NCBI GenBank assembly: GCA_019414025.1
Contig: DXMU01000033.1
Span: forward strand, 1-35,426
Reading direction: 5' to 3'
Length of the DNA: 35,426 nucleotides
DNA from: Collinsella sp.
GTDB taxonomy: Bacteria; Actinomycetota; Coriobacteriia; Coriobacteriales; Coriobacteriaceae
The notes under the pieces were generated by a model. That model was not told where the DNA came from and made no database searches. It worked only from the letters and a program-made list of their open reading frames with translations. The translations under genes and the position numbers were made by a program. Positions 22,432-31,692 of this stretch are shown in pieces (the stretch's first letter is position 1; every line of letters begins with the position of its first letter).

Positions 22432-25311
22432 TTATTGAGCATCAAGTTGAGCCTGGCGCTCCCGATCACGCCTAAGCAACGGCGCCAAAAACTTGCCCGT
22501 ATAACTCTGCGGACAGTCCGCAACCTGCTCCGGTGTACCCGAAACCACGACGGTTCCGCCGCCGTTACCGCCCTCGGGACCCATATCGATCAGGCGGTCG
22601 GCAACCTTGATGACATCAAGGTTGTGTTCAATCACCAGCACCGTGTTGCCCGCATCGACCAAGCGCTGCAGCACATCGAGCAGCTGGCGGACGTCCTCAA
22701 AATGAAGGCCGGTCGTCGGCTCGTCCAAAATATAGAACGTCTTGCCCGTCTGGCGTCGATGAAGCTCCTTGGCGAGCTTCACACGCTGCGCCTCGCCGCC
22801 CGAGAGCGTCGTGGCGGGCTGGCCCAGGCTCACGTAGCCCAAGCCTACATCGTACAGCGTCTGGAGCTTGCGCTTAATCTGCGGGATATTCCCAAAGAAG
22901 GCCAGTGCCTCGGTGACGCTCATGTCGAGCACGTCCGAGATGGTCTTACCACGGTAGGTGACCTCAAGCGTCTCGCGGTTATAGCGTTTGCCGCCGCAGA
23001 CCTCACAGGGGACATAGATATCGGGAAGGAAGTGCATCTCGATCTTAATTTGTCCGTCGCCCTTGCATGCTTCGCAGCGACCGCCGCTCACGTTAAAGGA
23101 GAAACGTCCCGGCGAGTAGCCGCGCGCCTTCGACTCCGGCGTACTCGCAAACAGCGCGCGAAGATCATCCCACAGGCCAATGTACGTAGCAGGGTTGGAA
23201 CGCGGCGTGCGGCCAATCGGCGACTGGTCGATATCGATAACCTTATCGATACACTCGATGCCCTCGATTTTCTTATACGGACCCACAGGGCGCGTCGAAC
23301 GGTGAATGGCATTCGTAAGGGCAGGTGCGATAGTGTCGGTAACCAGGGAGCTCTTACCCGATCCCGACACGCCGGTAACGACCGTAAGCGTACCAAACTC
23401 GATCTTGGCGGTAACGTTTTTGAGGTTGTTGGCGCGGGCGCCCGTGATCTTAAGGCAGCCGCGACCGGGCTTGCGGCGTTCATCGGGAACCCGGATCATT
23501 CGTTTGCCGGTCAGATAAGCGCCCGTCATCGACTCGGGACACGCCATGATATCGGCAGGCGTTCCCGCCGCGACTACGTGTCCGCCGTTCACGCCCGCGC
23601 CGGGGCCCATGTCGATCACATAGTCGGCAGCACGAATCGTATCCTCATCATGCTCGACGACGATGACGGTATTGCCGATATCGCGTAGGCGCTCAAGCGT
23701 CTTGATCAGGCGCTCGTTATCGCGCTGATGGAGGCCAATTGATGGCTCGTCCAAAATGTACAGGACACCCATGAGGCCGGCGCCGATCTGCGTTGCCAGG
23801 CGAATGCGCTGGGCCTCGCCTCCGGAAAGCGTCGCCGAGGCACGATCGAGGGTCAGATAGTCGAGTCCGACATCGACCAGAAAACGCAAGCGCTCCAGGA
23901 TTTCCTTGACGATGCGCCCGCCGATAAACTGTTGGCGCTCGGTGAGTTCCAGGCCCTCAAAAAACTCGAGCGACTCACGACACGATAGGCAGCAGACCTC
24001 GTAAATGGACTTGCCGCCCACGGTGACGGCGAGCATCTCGGGGCGCAAACGAGCGCCGTGGCAGCTCGAGCACGGCTCCTCGCGGATGTACTTCTCCAAG
24101 CGCGCCTTGGTGTTCTCATTCGTCGTCTCGGTATAGCGCTCGTACAGGATATTGCGCACGCCCGAGAACTTGGTGTCCCACTGGCTGCGGCGCCCATCGA
24201 GCTTTTGATAGTCGACCGAAATCTTCTGGTCGCCCATGCCGTCTAAAAACGCGCGACGCACCCGCGGAGGCAGATCCTCCCACGGCGTATCGACGCTCAC
24301 CTTAAAGTGTTTGCAGACCGCAGCGAAAATCTGCGGATAGTAGTTAGAGTTGCCAAACAGGCTGCCAAAGACCCCGTCGGCGATCGACTTCGAGGGGTCT
24401 TCGATTAGGGCCTCGGCATCGACCGTCTTCTTAAAGCCCAGGCCATCGCACTCTGGGCACGCGCCGTAGGGCGCGTTGAACGAGAAATCACGCGGCTGCA
24501 GGTCATCGATGGAGTGCCCATGCTCCGGGCACGCTAACGCCAGCGAATACTCCAGCAACTCGCCTTCGGTCCCCTCGGGAGCGTCGCGGTCGGGCAGCAA
24601 GTATACGTTCACATTGCCGTGCGCCAGCGCGGTCGCCTGCTCAACAGACTCGGCGATACGGCCCAGAGAGTTCTCACGGATCACGATGCGGTCGACCACG
24701 ACCTCGATATCGTGCTTGAACTTCTTGTCCAGATCGATCGGATCGTCGAGCGAGCGCACTTCACCGTCGACACGCACGCGGCTAAAGCCCTCGGCGCGAA
24801 GATCCTCAAACAGTTTGGTGTACTCGCCTTTTCGCCCGCGCACCACCGGTGCCAGCACAAACGCGCGGCGGCCCTCCCCCGCCGTCAAGACCTTGTCGGC
24901 AACCTGGTCGGTCGTCTGGCGCTCAATGACACGGCCGCATTCGGGACAGTGCGGGGTGCCCACACGGGCGAACAGCAGGCGCAGATAGTCATAAATCTCG
25001 GTTACGGTGCCAACCGTCGAGCGAGGGTTTTTAGACGTCGTCTTTTGGTCGATCGACACCGCCGGCGAAAGGCCGTCGATTGAATCCAAGTCGGGTTTGT
25101 CCATCTGTCCCAAGAACTGGCGCGCATAGCTCGAAAGACTCTCGACGTATCGACGCTGGCCCTCGGCATAGATAGTGTCAAATGCCAGCGAACTCTTGCC
25201 CGAGCCAGAAAGACCGGTAATGACCACGAGTTGGTCACGCGGAATGGAAACATCGATATCACGGAGGTTGTGCTCACGGGCGCCGCGAATAACGATAGAA
25301 GAATCAGACAT
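22432..25311 (-). CDS. uvrA: excinuclease ABC subunit A
   Basis: UvrA is the damage-recognition ATPase of nucleotide excision repair. The 959-residue protein has two ABC modules: the first Walker A is GLSGSGKS (33-40) and the second GVSGSGKS. Two LSGGEAQR signatures and two DEP Walker B sites are present. Two zinc modules are visible: CPEHG paired with CPECDGLG, and CEACKGDG paired with CEVCGGKRY. The start at MSDSSIVIRGAREHN has AAGGAGCTTCC upstream; 22 additional in-frame residues were rejected. A LexA-like box lies 62 bases upstream. Confidence 0.97.
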   Translation of the reverse strand: MSDSSIVIRGAREHNLRDIDVSIPRDQLVVITGLSGSGKSSLAFDTIYAEGQRRYVESLSSYARQFLGQMDKPDLDSIDGLSPAVSIDQKTTSKNPRSTVGTVTEIYDYLRLLFARVGTPHCPECGRVIERQTTDQVADKVLTAGEGRRAFVLAPVVRGRKGEYTKLFEDLRAEGFSRVRVDGEVRSLDDPIDLDKKFKHDIEVVVDRIVIRENSLGRIAESVEQATALAHGNVNVYLLPDRDAPEGTEGELLEYSLALACPEHGHSIDDLQPRDFSFNAPYGACPECDGLGFKKTVDAEALIEDPSKSIADGVFGSLFGNSNYYPQIFAAVCKHFKVSVDTPWEDLPPRVRRAFLDGMGDQKISVDYQKLDGRRSQWDTKFSGVRNILYERYTETTNENTKARLEKYIREEPCSSCHGARLRPEMLAVTVGGKSIYEVCCLSCRESLEFFEGLELTERQQFIGGRIVKEILERLRFLVDVGLDYLTLDRASATLSGGEAQRIRLATQIGAGLMGVLYILDEPSIGLHQRDNERLIKTLERLRDIGNTVIVVEHDEDTIRAADYVIDMGPGAGVNGGHVVAAGTPADIMACPESMTGAYLTGKRMIRVPDERRKPGRGCLKITGARANNLKNVTAKIEFGTLTVVTGVSGSGKSSLVTDTIAPALTNAIHRSTRPVGPYKKIEGIECIDKVIDIDQSPIGRTPRSNPATYIGLWDDLRALFASTPESKARGYSPGRFSFNVSGGRCEACKGDGQIKIEMHFLPDIYVPCEVCGGKRYNRETLEVTYRGKTISDVLDMSVTEALAFFGNIPQIKRKLQTLYDVGLGYVSLGQPATTLSGGEAQRVKLAKELHRRQTGKTFYILDEPTTGLHFEDVRQLLDVLQRLVDAGNTVLVIEHNLDVIKVADRLIDMGPEGGNGGGTVVVSGTPEQVADCPQSYTGKFLAPLLRRDRERQAQLDAQ

Positions 25312-25339
25312 GGAAGCTCCTTGCCTCCTATTGCATCGA

Positions 25340-25345
25340 ATCATA
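25340..25345 (-). promoter_or_regulatory. candidate uvrA -10
   Basis: TATGAT on the minus strand matches 5 of 6 consensus bases, giving a leader of about 20 bases. The -35 region (GAGTGC) is poor. An alternative TAAACT lies at 25360-25355. Confidence 0.35.
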
Positions 25346-25372
25346 CTGCCGATGAGTTTAGCGCACTCGACG

Positions 25373-25386
25373 CGCACAGGTGTTCG
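25373..25386. promoter_or_regulatory. LexA-like SOS box upstream of uvrA
   Basis: On the minus strand the site reads CGAAC-ACCT-GTGCG, one mismatch from the Gram-positive LexA consensus CGAAC-N4-GTTCG. It lies 62 bases upstream of uvrA, a classic SOS gene. It is also between divergent uvrA and the LTA-synthase-like gene. Confidence 0.5.
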
Positions 25387-25504
25387 TAATACAAGATTCG
25401 CAGACCTTTAGCTTTGCGTATCGGGCGCTTTGTTTCTCGAAATGCCGTGGAAAGGTTACAGTAATCTAATACTGAACTTAATTTGCTGTACCAAAGGAAC
25501 GTCC

Positions 25505-27658
25505 ATGACCGAAGATATCCCCCTTGAAATCACTTCGAGCGACATGGCCAATCTGCCCATATTCATCGCCGTCCTTATCGTGGCCGCCGTCGTCGTGCGC
25601 GTGTATTTTTCAATCAAACGCAACGAAAAGCCACCCATTGCCCGCGTCTTTTGGTGCGCGACACTCCTCATCCCGCTCGGCGTGGCAGCTGCATGGGTTA
25701 CGAATCAATTGCTCGTAAATGAGGGCAGCTCCCTATGGGTCCTTTCTTATTCGGCGCTCGGTGCTGCCGCCGTCATGCTTCTTGTCGAGCCCTTGGTTTC
25801 GGGACTTATCGACCAAACCGACCTTGCGACGGGAACGGTTGCCTGTATTTGCCGTGACATCCTTGTCATCGCCGCTGTTTCAGCGCTCTCGTTCGTTTCA
25901 CTCGAAATTGCCTGCAACGAAACGTTCTATCGCATTCCCGCCAACTCATTCGGGTTTTCCGTCGGGCTGCTCGCGACGGTTCTGCTCTCCCTTTATTTGC
26001 TGGGACAGCGTCATGGAGGCGTCATGGCTCTCGTGCCCGTCGTCTGCTGCATCCTTGGCATTGCCGAGCACTTCGTCATAACGTTTAAAGGCGAAGCCAT
26101 CCTGCCAAGCGATATCTTGGCCCTTGGCACCGCAATGGAAGTGAGCGAGGGATACGAGTTTACCTTTACCGCCGGAATCGTAACCTCTCTCGCCCTGCTG
26201 GAGATTTCCCTGGGGCTTCTTTCGCTCATCCGACCGCGAAAGCTCCGTACGCCCACCCATGTCTTCCCCGCTATCGCCGCTAACCTCTGTGCTTTTCTGC
26301 TAGTGACCGTTGTGGGGCTCTCAGGCTTTTCCAACATCGACTTGGAGCAGGCGCTGGATTTTGGATTTGACCGTTGGCAGCCCATCACCACGTATGCGTC
26401 TCAGGGTTTTATCACTTCGTTCACCGAAATGGTCAACGAGTTGCCCATTGAGAAGCCCGAAGACTATACGCCCGATGAGGCGCAGAGCATCGAGCAGGAG
26501 CTCGCCACCGTCTACGACAGCACATATGGCTCGAGCGAACAGCGCGCGGCGGCCGTTGCCCAGTTCAATGAAATCAAGCCGACGATTGTTGCCGTCATGA
26601 ACGAGAGTTTTAGCGACCTTTCGTGCTTTGAGCAGCTCCAGGCGGCCGGGTACACCGGCCCCGCATTCTACAACTCGCTTCCCGACACACTTGTTCGCGG
26701 CACCATGCTCGCTTCGGTCGCCGGTGGCGGAACGGCGAACTCCGAATTCGATTTTTTGACCGGAGCGACAACGGCCTTTGTCGGATTAGGCAAAATCCCC
26801 TATCAGCTGTATCAGATGAATGGCGTCAACAGCCTGGCAAAGGACCTTAAAGAGCTTGGGTATACCGCTACCGCTATGCACCCGCAAAACCCCGTCAACT
26901 ACCATCGAGATAAAATCTATCAGCAGCTGGGCTTTGGAGACTTTCTTTCAATCGGCGATTTCGAAGGTGCGCCCTATTACCATGCCGGCGTATGCGACTA
27001 CGCCACCTACGACAAGATACTCGACCTGCTTAGAACCGACGAAGCGCCGCAGTTCATCTTTGACGTCACGATGCAAAATCACGGCGGCTACGACTATGGC
27101 ACCGTTCCCGCCGAAGAGCTGACAAACTATTGGGTCGAGGGAGCCAGCGAAGGCGCCAACAGCGCGCTCAACACCTATCTCACCTGCATCAACGCATCCG
27201 ACCGGGACCTCGAGTACTTTATCAACGAGCTCCGCAATATCGGCAGACCGGTTGTTCTTGTCTTTTTTGGCGACCATCAGCCGAGCGCCGCAACGACTCT
27301 CAACGACGAGCTGTACCCTCAGGAAGATACGGCAAGCCACGCCTTCCGTATCTATCAGTCGACATATCTCGTCTGGGCTAACTATGAGATCGCCGGCAAT
27401 ACCGAGCTCAACGTCTACGACACCGTCGGGGCAAACGAGATTGCAGCCATTACCCTTAATAAGATCGGCGCTCCGCTCACCAATTACCAAAAGGCCCTGC
27501 TTGCAACAAGGTCAGATGTGCCCACCATCAATGTCGCCGGCTATCTCGGTGCCGACGGGCTGCGCTACGACTTGGAATCGGAAGACAGCCCATACGCCTC
27601 GACGATCGACAAGCTGCAGCGCATGCAGTACCTCGAGTTCGCCAGCAAAGTTCAGTAA
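25505..27658 (+). CDS. LTA synthase family sulfatase, membrane-bound
   Basis: LtaS-type enzymes polymerise or transfer glycerol-phosphate groups at the outer membrane face. The 717-residue protein has about six hydrophobic segments in residues 1-275, a linker, and a sulfatase-fold domain from about 360. Active-site matches are Glu367 in VAVMNESFSD (metal), Thr410 in GGGTANSEFDFLTG (nucleophile), MQNHGGYD and FFGDHQP. The start has AAAGGAACGTCC before the ATG; 25 upstream residues were rejected. The substrate could be lipoteichoic acid or another phosphoglycerol acceptor. It is divergent from uvrA and not obviously operonic with mrp, which has its own promoter. Confidence 0.9.
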   Translation: MTEDIPLEITSSDMANLPIFIAVLIVAAVVVRVYFSIKRNEKPPIARVFWCATLLIPLGVAAAWVTNQLLVNEGSSLWVLSYSALGAAAVMLLVEPLVSGLIDQTDLATGTVACICRDILVIAAVSALSFVSLEIACNETFYRIPANSFGFSVGLLATVLLSLYLLGQRHGGVMALVPVVCCILGIAEHFVITFKGEAILPSDILALGTAMEVSEGYEFTFTAGIVTSLALLEISLGLLSLIRPRKLRTPTHVFPAIAANLCAFLLVTVVGLSGFSNIDLEQALDFGFDRWQPITTYASQGFITSFTEMVNELPIEKPEDYTPDEAQSIEQELATVYDSTYGSSEQRAAAVAQFNEIKPTIVAVMNESFSDLSCFEQLQAAGYTGPAFYNSLPDTLVRGTMLASVAGGGTANSEFDFLTGATTAFVGLGKIPYQLYQMNGVNSLAKDLKELGYTATAMHPQNPVNYHRDKIYQQLGFGDFLSIGDFEGAPYYHAGVCDYATYDKILDLLRTDEAPQFIFDVTMQNHGGYDYGTVPAEELTNYWVEGASEGANSALNTYLTCINASDRDLEYFINELRNIGRPVVLVFFGDHQPSAATTLNDELYPQEDTASHAFRIYQSTYLVWANYEIAGNTELNVYDTVGANEIAAITLNKIGAPLTNYQKALLATRSDVPTINVAGYLGADGLRYDLESEDSPYASTIDKLQRMQYLEFASKVQ

Positions 27659-27672
27659 GCCCGCCCATTCGC

Positions 27673-27707
27673 TTGGGCCCATCGTATTGCAAGCACGCTC
27701 GGCCCAA
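27673..27707. other. weak hairpin after the LTA-synthase-like gene
   Basis: TTGGGCC (27673-27679) and GGCCCAA (27701-27707) form a 7-bp stem with a 21-base loop. There is no T tract on either strand. It may slow or partly terminate transcription. Confidence 0.4.
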
Positions 27708-27718
27708 ACGCATCGCAA

Positions 27719-27748
27719 ATGACTCCCACTCGCAAACGAGGGTACAAT
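27719..27748 (+). promoter_or_regulatory. probable mrp promoter
   Basis: ATGACT (27719-27724) and TACAAT (27743-27748) are 18 bases apart, with 5 of 6 matches in the -10. The start would be near 27755, giving a leader of about 50 bases that contains a short GGGGCC/GGCCCC dyad (27768-27781). Confidence 0.5.
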
Positions 27749-27803
27749 GACGCTCGTGTCACATCGCGGGGCCCCGGCCCCATCATATACAAAGGAGTCA
27801 TAC

Positions 27804-28634
27804 ATGGGTTGCGAACACGCACAGGCCGCCGGCGGACAAACGTCGCCGTCGCAATTTGAGGAGAACACGCTGTCCGAGGTCAAGCGCGTCATCGCCGTGC
27901 TTTCCGGCAAGGGCGGTGTCGGCAAGTCATTTGTCACCGGTGCCATCGCCACCGAGCTTGCCCGTCACGGCCACAAAGTCGGCGTCCTCGATGCCGACAT
28001 CACCGGTCCCTCTATCCCCAAGATGTTCGGTATGAGTGGACGCCACGTCCATGCCCTTGGCAACCTTATGCTGCCCGAAATCTCCGAGCACGGCGTCAAG
28101 GTCATGAGCTCCAACCTGCTGCTCCAAAACGAGACCGACCCCGTCCTTTGGCGCGGTCCGGTCATCGCAGGCGCCATTAGGCAGTTCTGGAGCGAGACCT
28201 CGTGGGGCCCCATCGACTACCTGCTGGTCGACATGCCTCCGGGAACAGGCGACGTCGCGCTCACCGTCTTCCAGTCGCTGCCGGTCGACGGAATCGTCAT
28301 CGTCACGAGCCCGCAGGATCTGGTCTCGATGATCGTCGCCAAGGCGGTCAACATGGCCGAGAAGATGAACGTCCCCATTCTGGGCATTGTCGAGAACATG
28401 AGCTATATTGAGTGCCCCGACTGCGGCAAGAAGATCGAGGTCTTTGGCAAGAGCAAGCTCCCCGAGGTCGCAGAGCGCTATAACCTCGACATCTTGGGCC
28501 AGCTTCCCATTAATCCGGCACTCGCCGAGGCCTGCGATAAGGGCGAGGTCGAGACCGCGCTGCCCGATGGCATGTTGCCCAAGGCAGTCTCTGCCGTCGA
28601 GGCCATTACCCCGCACGAGACCGACGAGGCCTAA
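27804..28634 (+). CDS. mrp: Mrp/NBP35-type Fe-S cluster carrier ATPase
   Basis: ApbC/Mrp proteins bind and deliver iron-sulfur clusters in an ATP-dependent way. The 276-residue protein has the deviant Walker A GKGGVGKS (35-42), DADITGPSIPKMFG, DMPPGTGD, and the C-terminal CPDC pair (Cys204, Cys207) that bridges a cluster between subunits. An additional Cys3 lies near the N terminus. The start at 27804 has AAAGGAGTCATAC upstream; the longer reading from 27747 lies over the promoter. The next gene begins directly at its stop, so they are co-expressed. Confidence 0.94.
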   Translation: MGCEHAQAAGGQTSPSQFEENTLSEVKRVIAVLSGKGGVGKSFVTGAIATELARHGHKVGVLDADITGPSIPKMFGMSGRHVHALGNLMLPEISEHGVKVMSSNLLLQNETDPVLWRGPVIAGAIRQFWSETSWGPIDYLLVDMPPGTGDVALTVFQSLPVDGIVIVTSPQDLVSMIVAKAVNMAEKMNVPILGIVENMSYIECPDCGKKIEVFGKSKLPEVAERYNLDILGQLPINPALAEACDKGEVETALPDGMLPKAVSAVEAITPHETDEA

Positions 28635-29906
28635 GTGAACGCGAGCGCCCTCTATGACGTCTTGGTAATCGGCGGCGGGGCTTCAGGCCTCGCCGCCGCC
28701 ATTACGGCCGCACGCGCTGGCAAAAGCGTCTGCATCGTTGAGCGCGATGTCGCGTGCGGCCTCAAGCTCCTTGCGACCGGTAACGGCCGTTGCAACCTCT
28801 CCAACGAATCGATTGATCCTCAGCGGTATAACCACCCCGCATTCGTCGAATCCGTCATGGGCCCCCAGCCCGAACAAGAGCTTATGGGTTTCTTCTCCTC
28901 GCTGGGCATCATGACAACCTCCGAGGAAGGCCGGCTGTACCCGCGCTCCCTTCGCGCCGAATCGGTGCGCGACGCACTTCTCAACGCTTGCGACCGCCTA
29001 GGTATCACCTTAATCTGCGGAGCCAACGTTGCCTCGGCGCACAAAGCTTCCGAAGGCTGGGCACTCCAAATAGACCGTCCAGCGCGGGCGCTCAAGGCAA
29101 AAAAGCACGACGACCGAAAATCGGAGCTCCGCTCGCTTCGGAAGGCGCTCGCCGATGTCCCTCGCAAGAACGAGGCCCTGCAGGCACATGCCGTAATTCT
29201 CGCTACGGGCGGCAACCCCACCGGTATCGCCGATACGTTTCGCCTTCCCCTCACTTCGCTGCGCCCCATCCTCTGCCCCGTATCGGCAACGGTCGTTGGC
29301 AATCGAGCGGCACTCAAGACGTTGGATGGCCTGCGCGTCCGCGCCTGCTTGACGCTCGCCCGCAATCATAATGAGCTCTGGCACGAAGACGGTGAAGTGC
29401 TGTTTCGAACCTTCGGTATCTCGGGCGTCGCTGTCTTCAACCTCTCTCGTCGTATCCAGCACGGCGATACGATCCTGCTCGACGTTTTCCCCGACCTCTC
29501 CAAAGACGAGCTGCTCGATACGCTCAACCGACGCGTTGAACTGCTCGGCCGCTTTTCACCCCGCGATCCCCGTTGGCTCGACGGCATGCTCGCCCCGCAA
29601 CTCTCCCGCGTCGTCTGCACAGCGTTCGAGCAGTGCCATCCAGGCTCCAACGATGTCATCCATCTGGTCTCGATCCTCAAGCACTTTAAGCTGTTTGCCG
29701 AGGGGACGACCGATGAGCGCTCGGCGCAGGTCACGCGTGGTGGCGTATCTGTCGAGAGCATCTCAACACCCAGTCTACGCGCGCGCAGCGTTGTCGACGC
29801 CCCGCTTTACGTCTGCGGCGAAGCGCTCGACATCGACGCCGATTGCGGAGGCTTTAACCTTGCGTGGGCCTGGCTCTCGGGCATTCGCGCTGCAAGCAGC
29901 CTGTAG
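28635..29906 (+). CDS. HI0933/YhiN-family FAD-dependent oxidoreductase
   Basis: This is a flavoprotein of unknown reaction, 423 residues long. The N-terminal dinucleotide loop GGGASG (13-18), GLKLLATGNGRCNLSN (42-57) and the C-terminal VCGEALDIDADCGGFNLAWAW are diagnostic of the HI0933-like family. The start is GTG immediately after the mrp TAA, with GAGG inside the end of mrp. Adjacency to an Fe-S carrier suggests co-regulation, not a known shared pathway. Confidence 0.9.
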   Translation: MNASALYDVLVIGGGASGLAAAITAARAGKSVCIVERDVACGLKLLATGNGRCNLSNESIDPQRYNHPAFVESVMGPQPEQELMGFFSSLGIMTTSEEGRLYPRSLRAESVRDALLNACDRLGITLICGANVASAHKASEGWALQIDRPARALKAKKHDDRKSELRSLRKALADVPRKNEALQAHAVILATGGNPTGIADTFRLPLTSLRPILCPVSATVVGNRAALKTLDGLRVRACLTLARNHNELWHEDGEVLFRTFGISGVAVFNLSRRIQHGDTILLDVFPDLSKDELLDTLNRRVELLGRFSPRDPRWLDGMLAPQLSRVVCTAFEQCHPGSNDVIHLVSILKHFKLFAEGTTDERSAQVTRGGVSVESISTPSLRARSVVDAPLYVCGEALDIDADCGGFNLAWAWLSGIRAASSL

Positions 29907-29916
29907 CCGCGCAGTC

Positions 29917-29922
29917 TATAAT
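29917..29922 (+). promoter_or_regulatory. TATAAT box upstream of COG2509 gene
   Basis: A perfect TATAAT hexamer sits 11 bases after the previous stop in an otherwise GC-rich region. No good -35 is present. If active, transcription would begin near 29929 and immediately run into the hairpin at 29937-29968. Confidence 0.4.
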
Positions 29923-29936
29923 CAAAAACACATTCG

Positions 29937-29968
29937 GGCCGTCTGGGATACCGGACGGCCTCTTTCTT
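29937..29968 (+). terminator. intrinsic terminator between the two flavoprotein genes
   Basis: The stem GGCCGTCTGG (29937-29946) pairs with CCGGACGGCC (29951-29960), 10 bp including one G-T pair, with a GATA loop followed by TCTTTCTT. It lies 30 bases after the HI0933-like stop and 19 bases before the next start, so it can act as terminator or leader attenuator. Confidence 0.85.
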
Positions 29969-29986
29969 GCCTCTAAGGAGACCTCG

Positions 29987-31627
29987 ATGATCGAAATCAC
30001 CCAAGTCAACGCGTCGCTCGATGAAGCCGGCGATGAAAATGCCTGTCTCATTGTTGGCAAGCGAGTCGCCAAGCGCGTCCTACGTTGCAAGGACCCCGAG
30101 ATCAAGTCCATCGAGCTCCACCGCAAGTCAATCGACGCTCGCAAAAAACGAGACGTCCATTTTATCCTGAGCTTTCGTGTTGAGCTGACTAGTCCCCACC
30201 TCGAGCGAGAAGCGGTCGACAGCGTTGCCGAGCGTGACCGCTCGCGCGTACGCGCGATAGAAGACGATGAGCCTTCATTCCCCTCCCCCGCCTCCGACGC
30301 GCCTCAAGAACGCCCTGTCGTTGTCGGCGCCGGATGCGCCGGCCTTTTCGCTGCGCTTACGCTCGCCGAAGCAGGTCTTAAGCCCTTGCTCATCGAGCGC
30401 GGCGACCCGGCATTTCGCCGCTCGCAGGCGATCGACCTCTTTCTAAAGGAGCGCATCCTCGACCCCGAGAGCAATATCCAGTTTGGCCTGGGCGGCGCGG
30501 GAACCTTCTCGGACGGCAAACTCAATACGGGAACCAAAAATCCCGCCCATCGCCTTATCCTCGAAACCTTCGTCGAGGCGGGCGCGCCCCGCGATATTCT
30601 GTGGGATGCCAAGCCGCACATTGGCTCCGACATCCTTCCCACGGTCGTCACCGCTATATCCCAGCGCATCGAGCAGCTCGGAGGTGTCGTCCGCTATCGA
30701 ACGAAGCTCGTCGACATTCGCATCGACGCGTCTGGCGCCATCACCGGTATTGATGTCCAATCGTCCCAAGACGCCGCTTGCGAGCCAATCGAGACAAAGC
30801 ACCTCATCCTCGCCTGCGGGCATTCTGCTCGCGATATTTTTGAGCTCCTTAAGGGCCACAACGTGGCCCTCGCACAAAAGACCTTTGCCATGGGCGTTCG
30901 CATCGAGCATCCGCAGCGCGACATCGACCGAGTCCAATACGGAGCCTCGGCGGGACATCCTGCCCTCGGAGCAGCCCCTTACAAGCTCGTCGCCCATCTT
31001 CCCAACGGCCGCAGCGTGTTCTCGTTTTGCATGTGCCCCGGCGGGCAGGTTGTCGCCGCCTCTTCCGAGCAGGGCCACCTGTGCGTCAACGGCGCCAGTC
31101 TCAATGCCCGCGACGAACGCAATGCAAATGCCGCCCTGCTCGTTAACGTCACGCCAGAGGACCTTCCCAACGATGACCCACTCGCCGGCATCGAGCTCCA
31201 GCGCGCCTGCGAGGCGGCCGCCTACCGCCTGGGCGGTTCCAACTGGAACGCACCGGCACAGCTCGTCGGAGATTTCCTCGCAGGACGCGCCAGCAAGGCG
31301 CCCGGAAAGGTAAAGCCCACCTATCCGCTCGGTGTGACCTGGACGGCAATTGACGAAGCCCTGCCGCAGCATATCGTCGAGTCGCTCCGCCTGGGACTTC
31401 CCCTACTCGGAAAAAAGCTACGAGGCTACGACCGCCCCGACGCCGTTCTTACCGGCGTGGAGACTCGTTCGAGCTCACCGGTCACTGTCACCCGAGACCG
31501 AACGTGCCATGCCGTGTCGACCCCGGGCCTCTATCCTTGTGGTGAGGGAGCTGGATATGCCGGCGGCATCATGAGCGCGGCCACCGACGGCATACGTTGT
31601 GCCGAAGCCCTGATCGCAGACCTCTAA
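29987..31627 (+). CDS. COG2509-type FAD-dependent dehydrogenase
   Basis: This is an uncharacterised NAD/FAD-binding flavoprotein, 546 residues. An N-terminal domain of about 105 residues (LHRKSIDARKKRDVHFILSF) precedes the Rossmann loop VVVGAGCAGL (111-120). GGAGTFSDGKLNTGTKN and a C-terminal CGEGAGYAGGIMSAATDG follow, all characteristic of this group. The chosen ATG has AAGGAGACCTCG upstream; a longer in-frame start at 29864 would overlap the previous gene and the terminator. It is not homologous in detail to the preceding flavoprotein, so the pair is not a simple duplication. Confidence 0.9.
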   Translation: MIEITQVNASLDEAGDENACLIVGKRVAKRVLRCKDPEIKSIELHRKSIDARKKRDVHFILSFRVELTSPHLEREAVDSVAERDRSRVRAIEDDEPSFPSPASDAPQERPVVVGAGCAGLFAALTLAEAGLKPLLIERGDPAFRRSQAIDLFLKERILDPESNIQFGLGGAGTFSDGKLNTGTKNPAHRLILETFVEAGAPRDILWDAKPHIGSDILPTVVTAISQRIEQLGGVVRYRTKLVDIRIDASGAITGIDVQSSQDAACEPIETKHLILACGHSARDIFELLKGHNVALAQKTFAMGVRIEHPQRDIDRVQYGASAGHPALGAAPYKLVAHLPNGRSVFSFCMCPGGQVVAASSEQGHLCVNGASLNARDERNANAALLVNVTPEDLPNDDPLAGIELQRACEAAAYRLGGSNWNAPAQLVGDFLAGRASKAPGKVKPTYPLGVTWTAIDEALPQHIVESLRLGLPLLGKKLRGYDRPDAVLTGVETRSSSPVTVTRDRTCHAVSTPGLYPCGEGAGYAGGIMSAATDGIRCAEALIADL

Positions 31628-31653
31628 CGCACGAATTCCAGCGCGCAAAAGAC

Positions 31654-31689
31654 ACAGGCCCCAAGCTCCACAGGGAACTCGGGGCCTGT
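31654..31689. terminator. shared terminator of convergent COG2509 gene and uvrB
   Basis: ACAGGCCCC (31654-31662) and GGGGCCTGT (31681-31689) form a 9-bp stem. The minus strand continues with GTCTTTTG and the plus strand with TCACTATTTCTT. It lies between the two stops at 31627 and 31693. Confidence 0.82.
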
Positions 31690-31692
31690 TCA

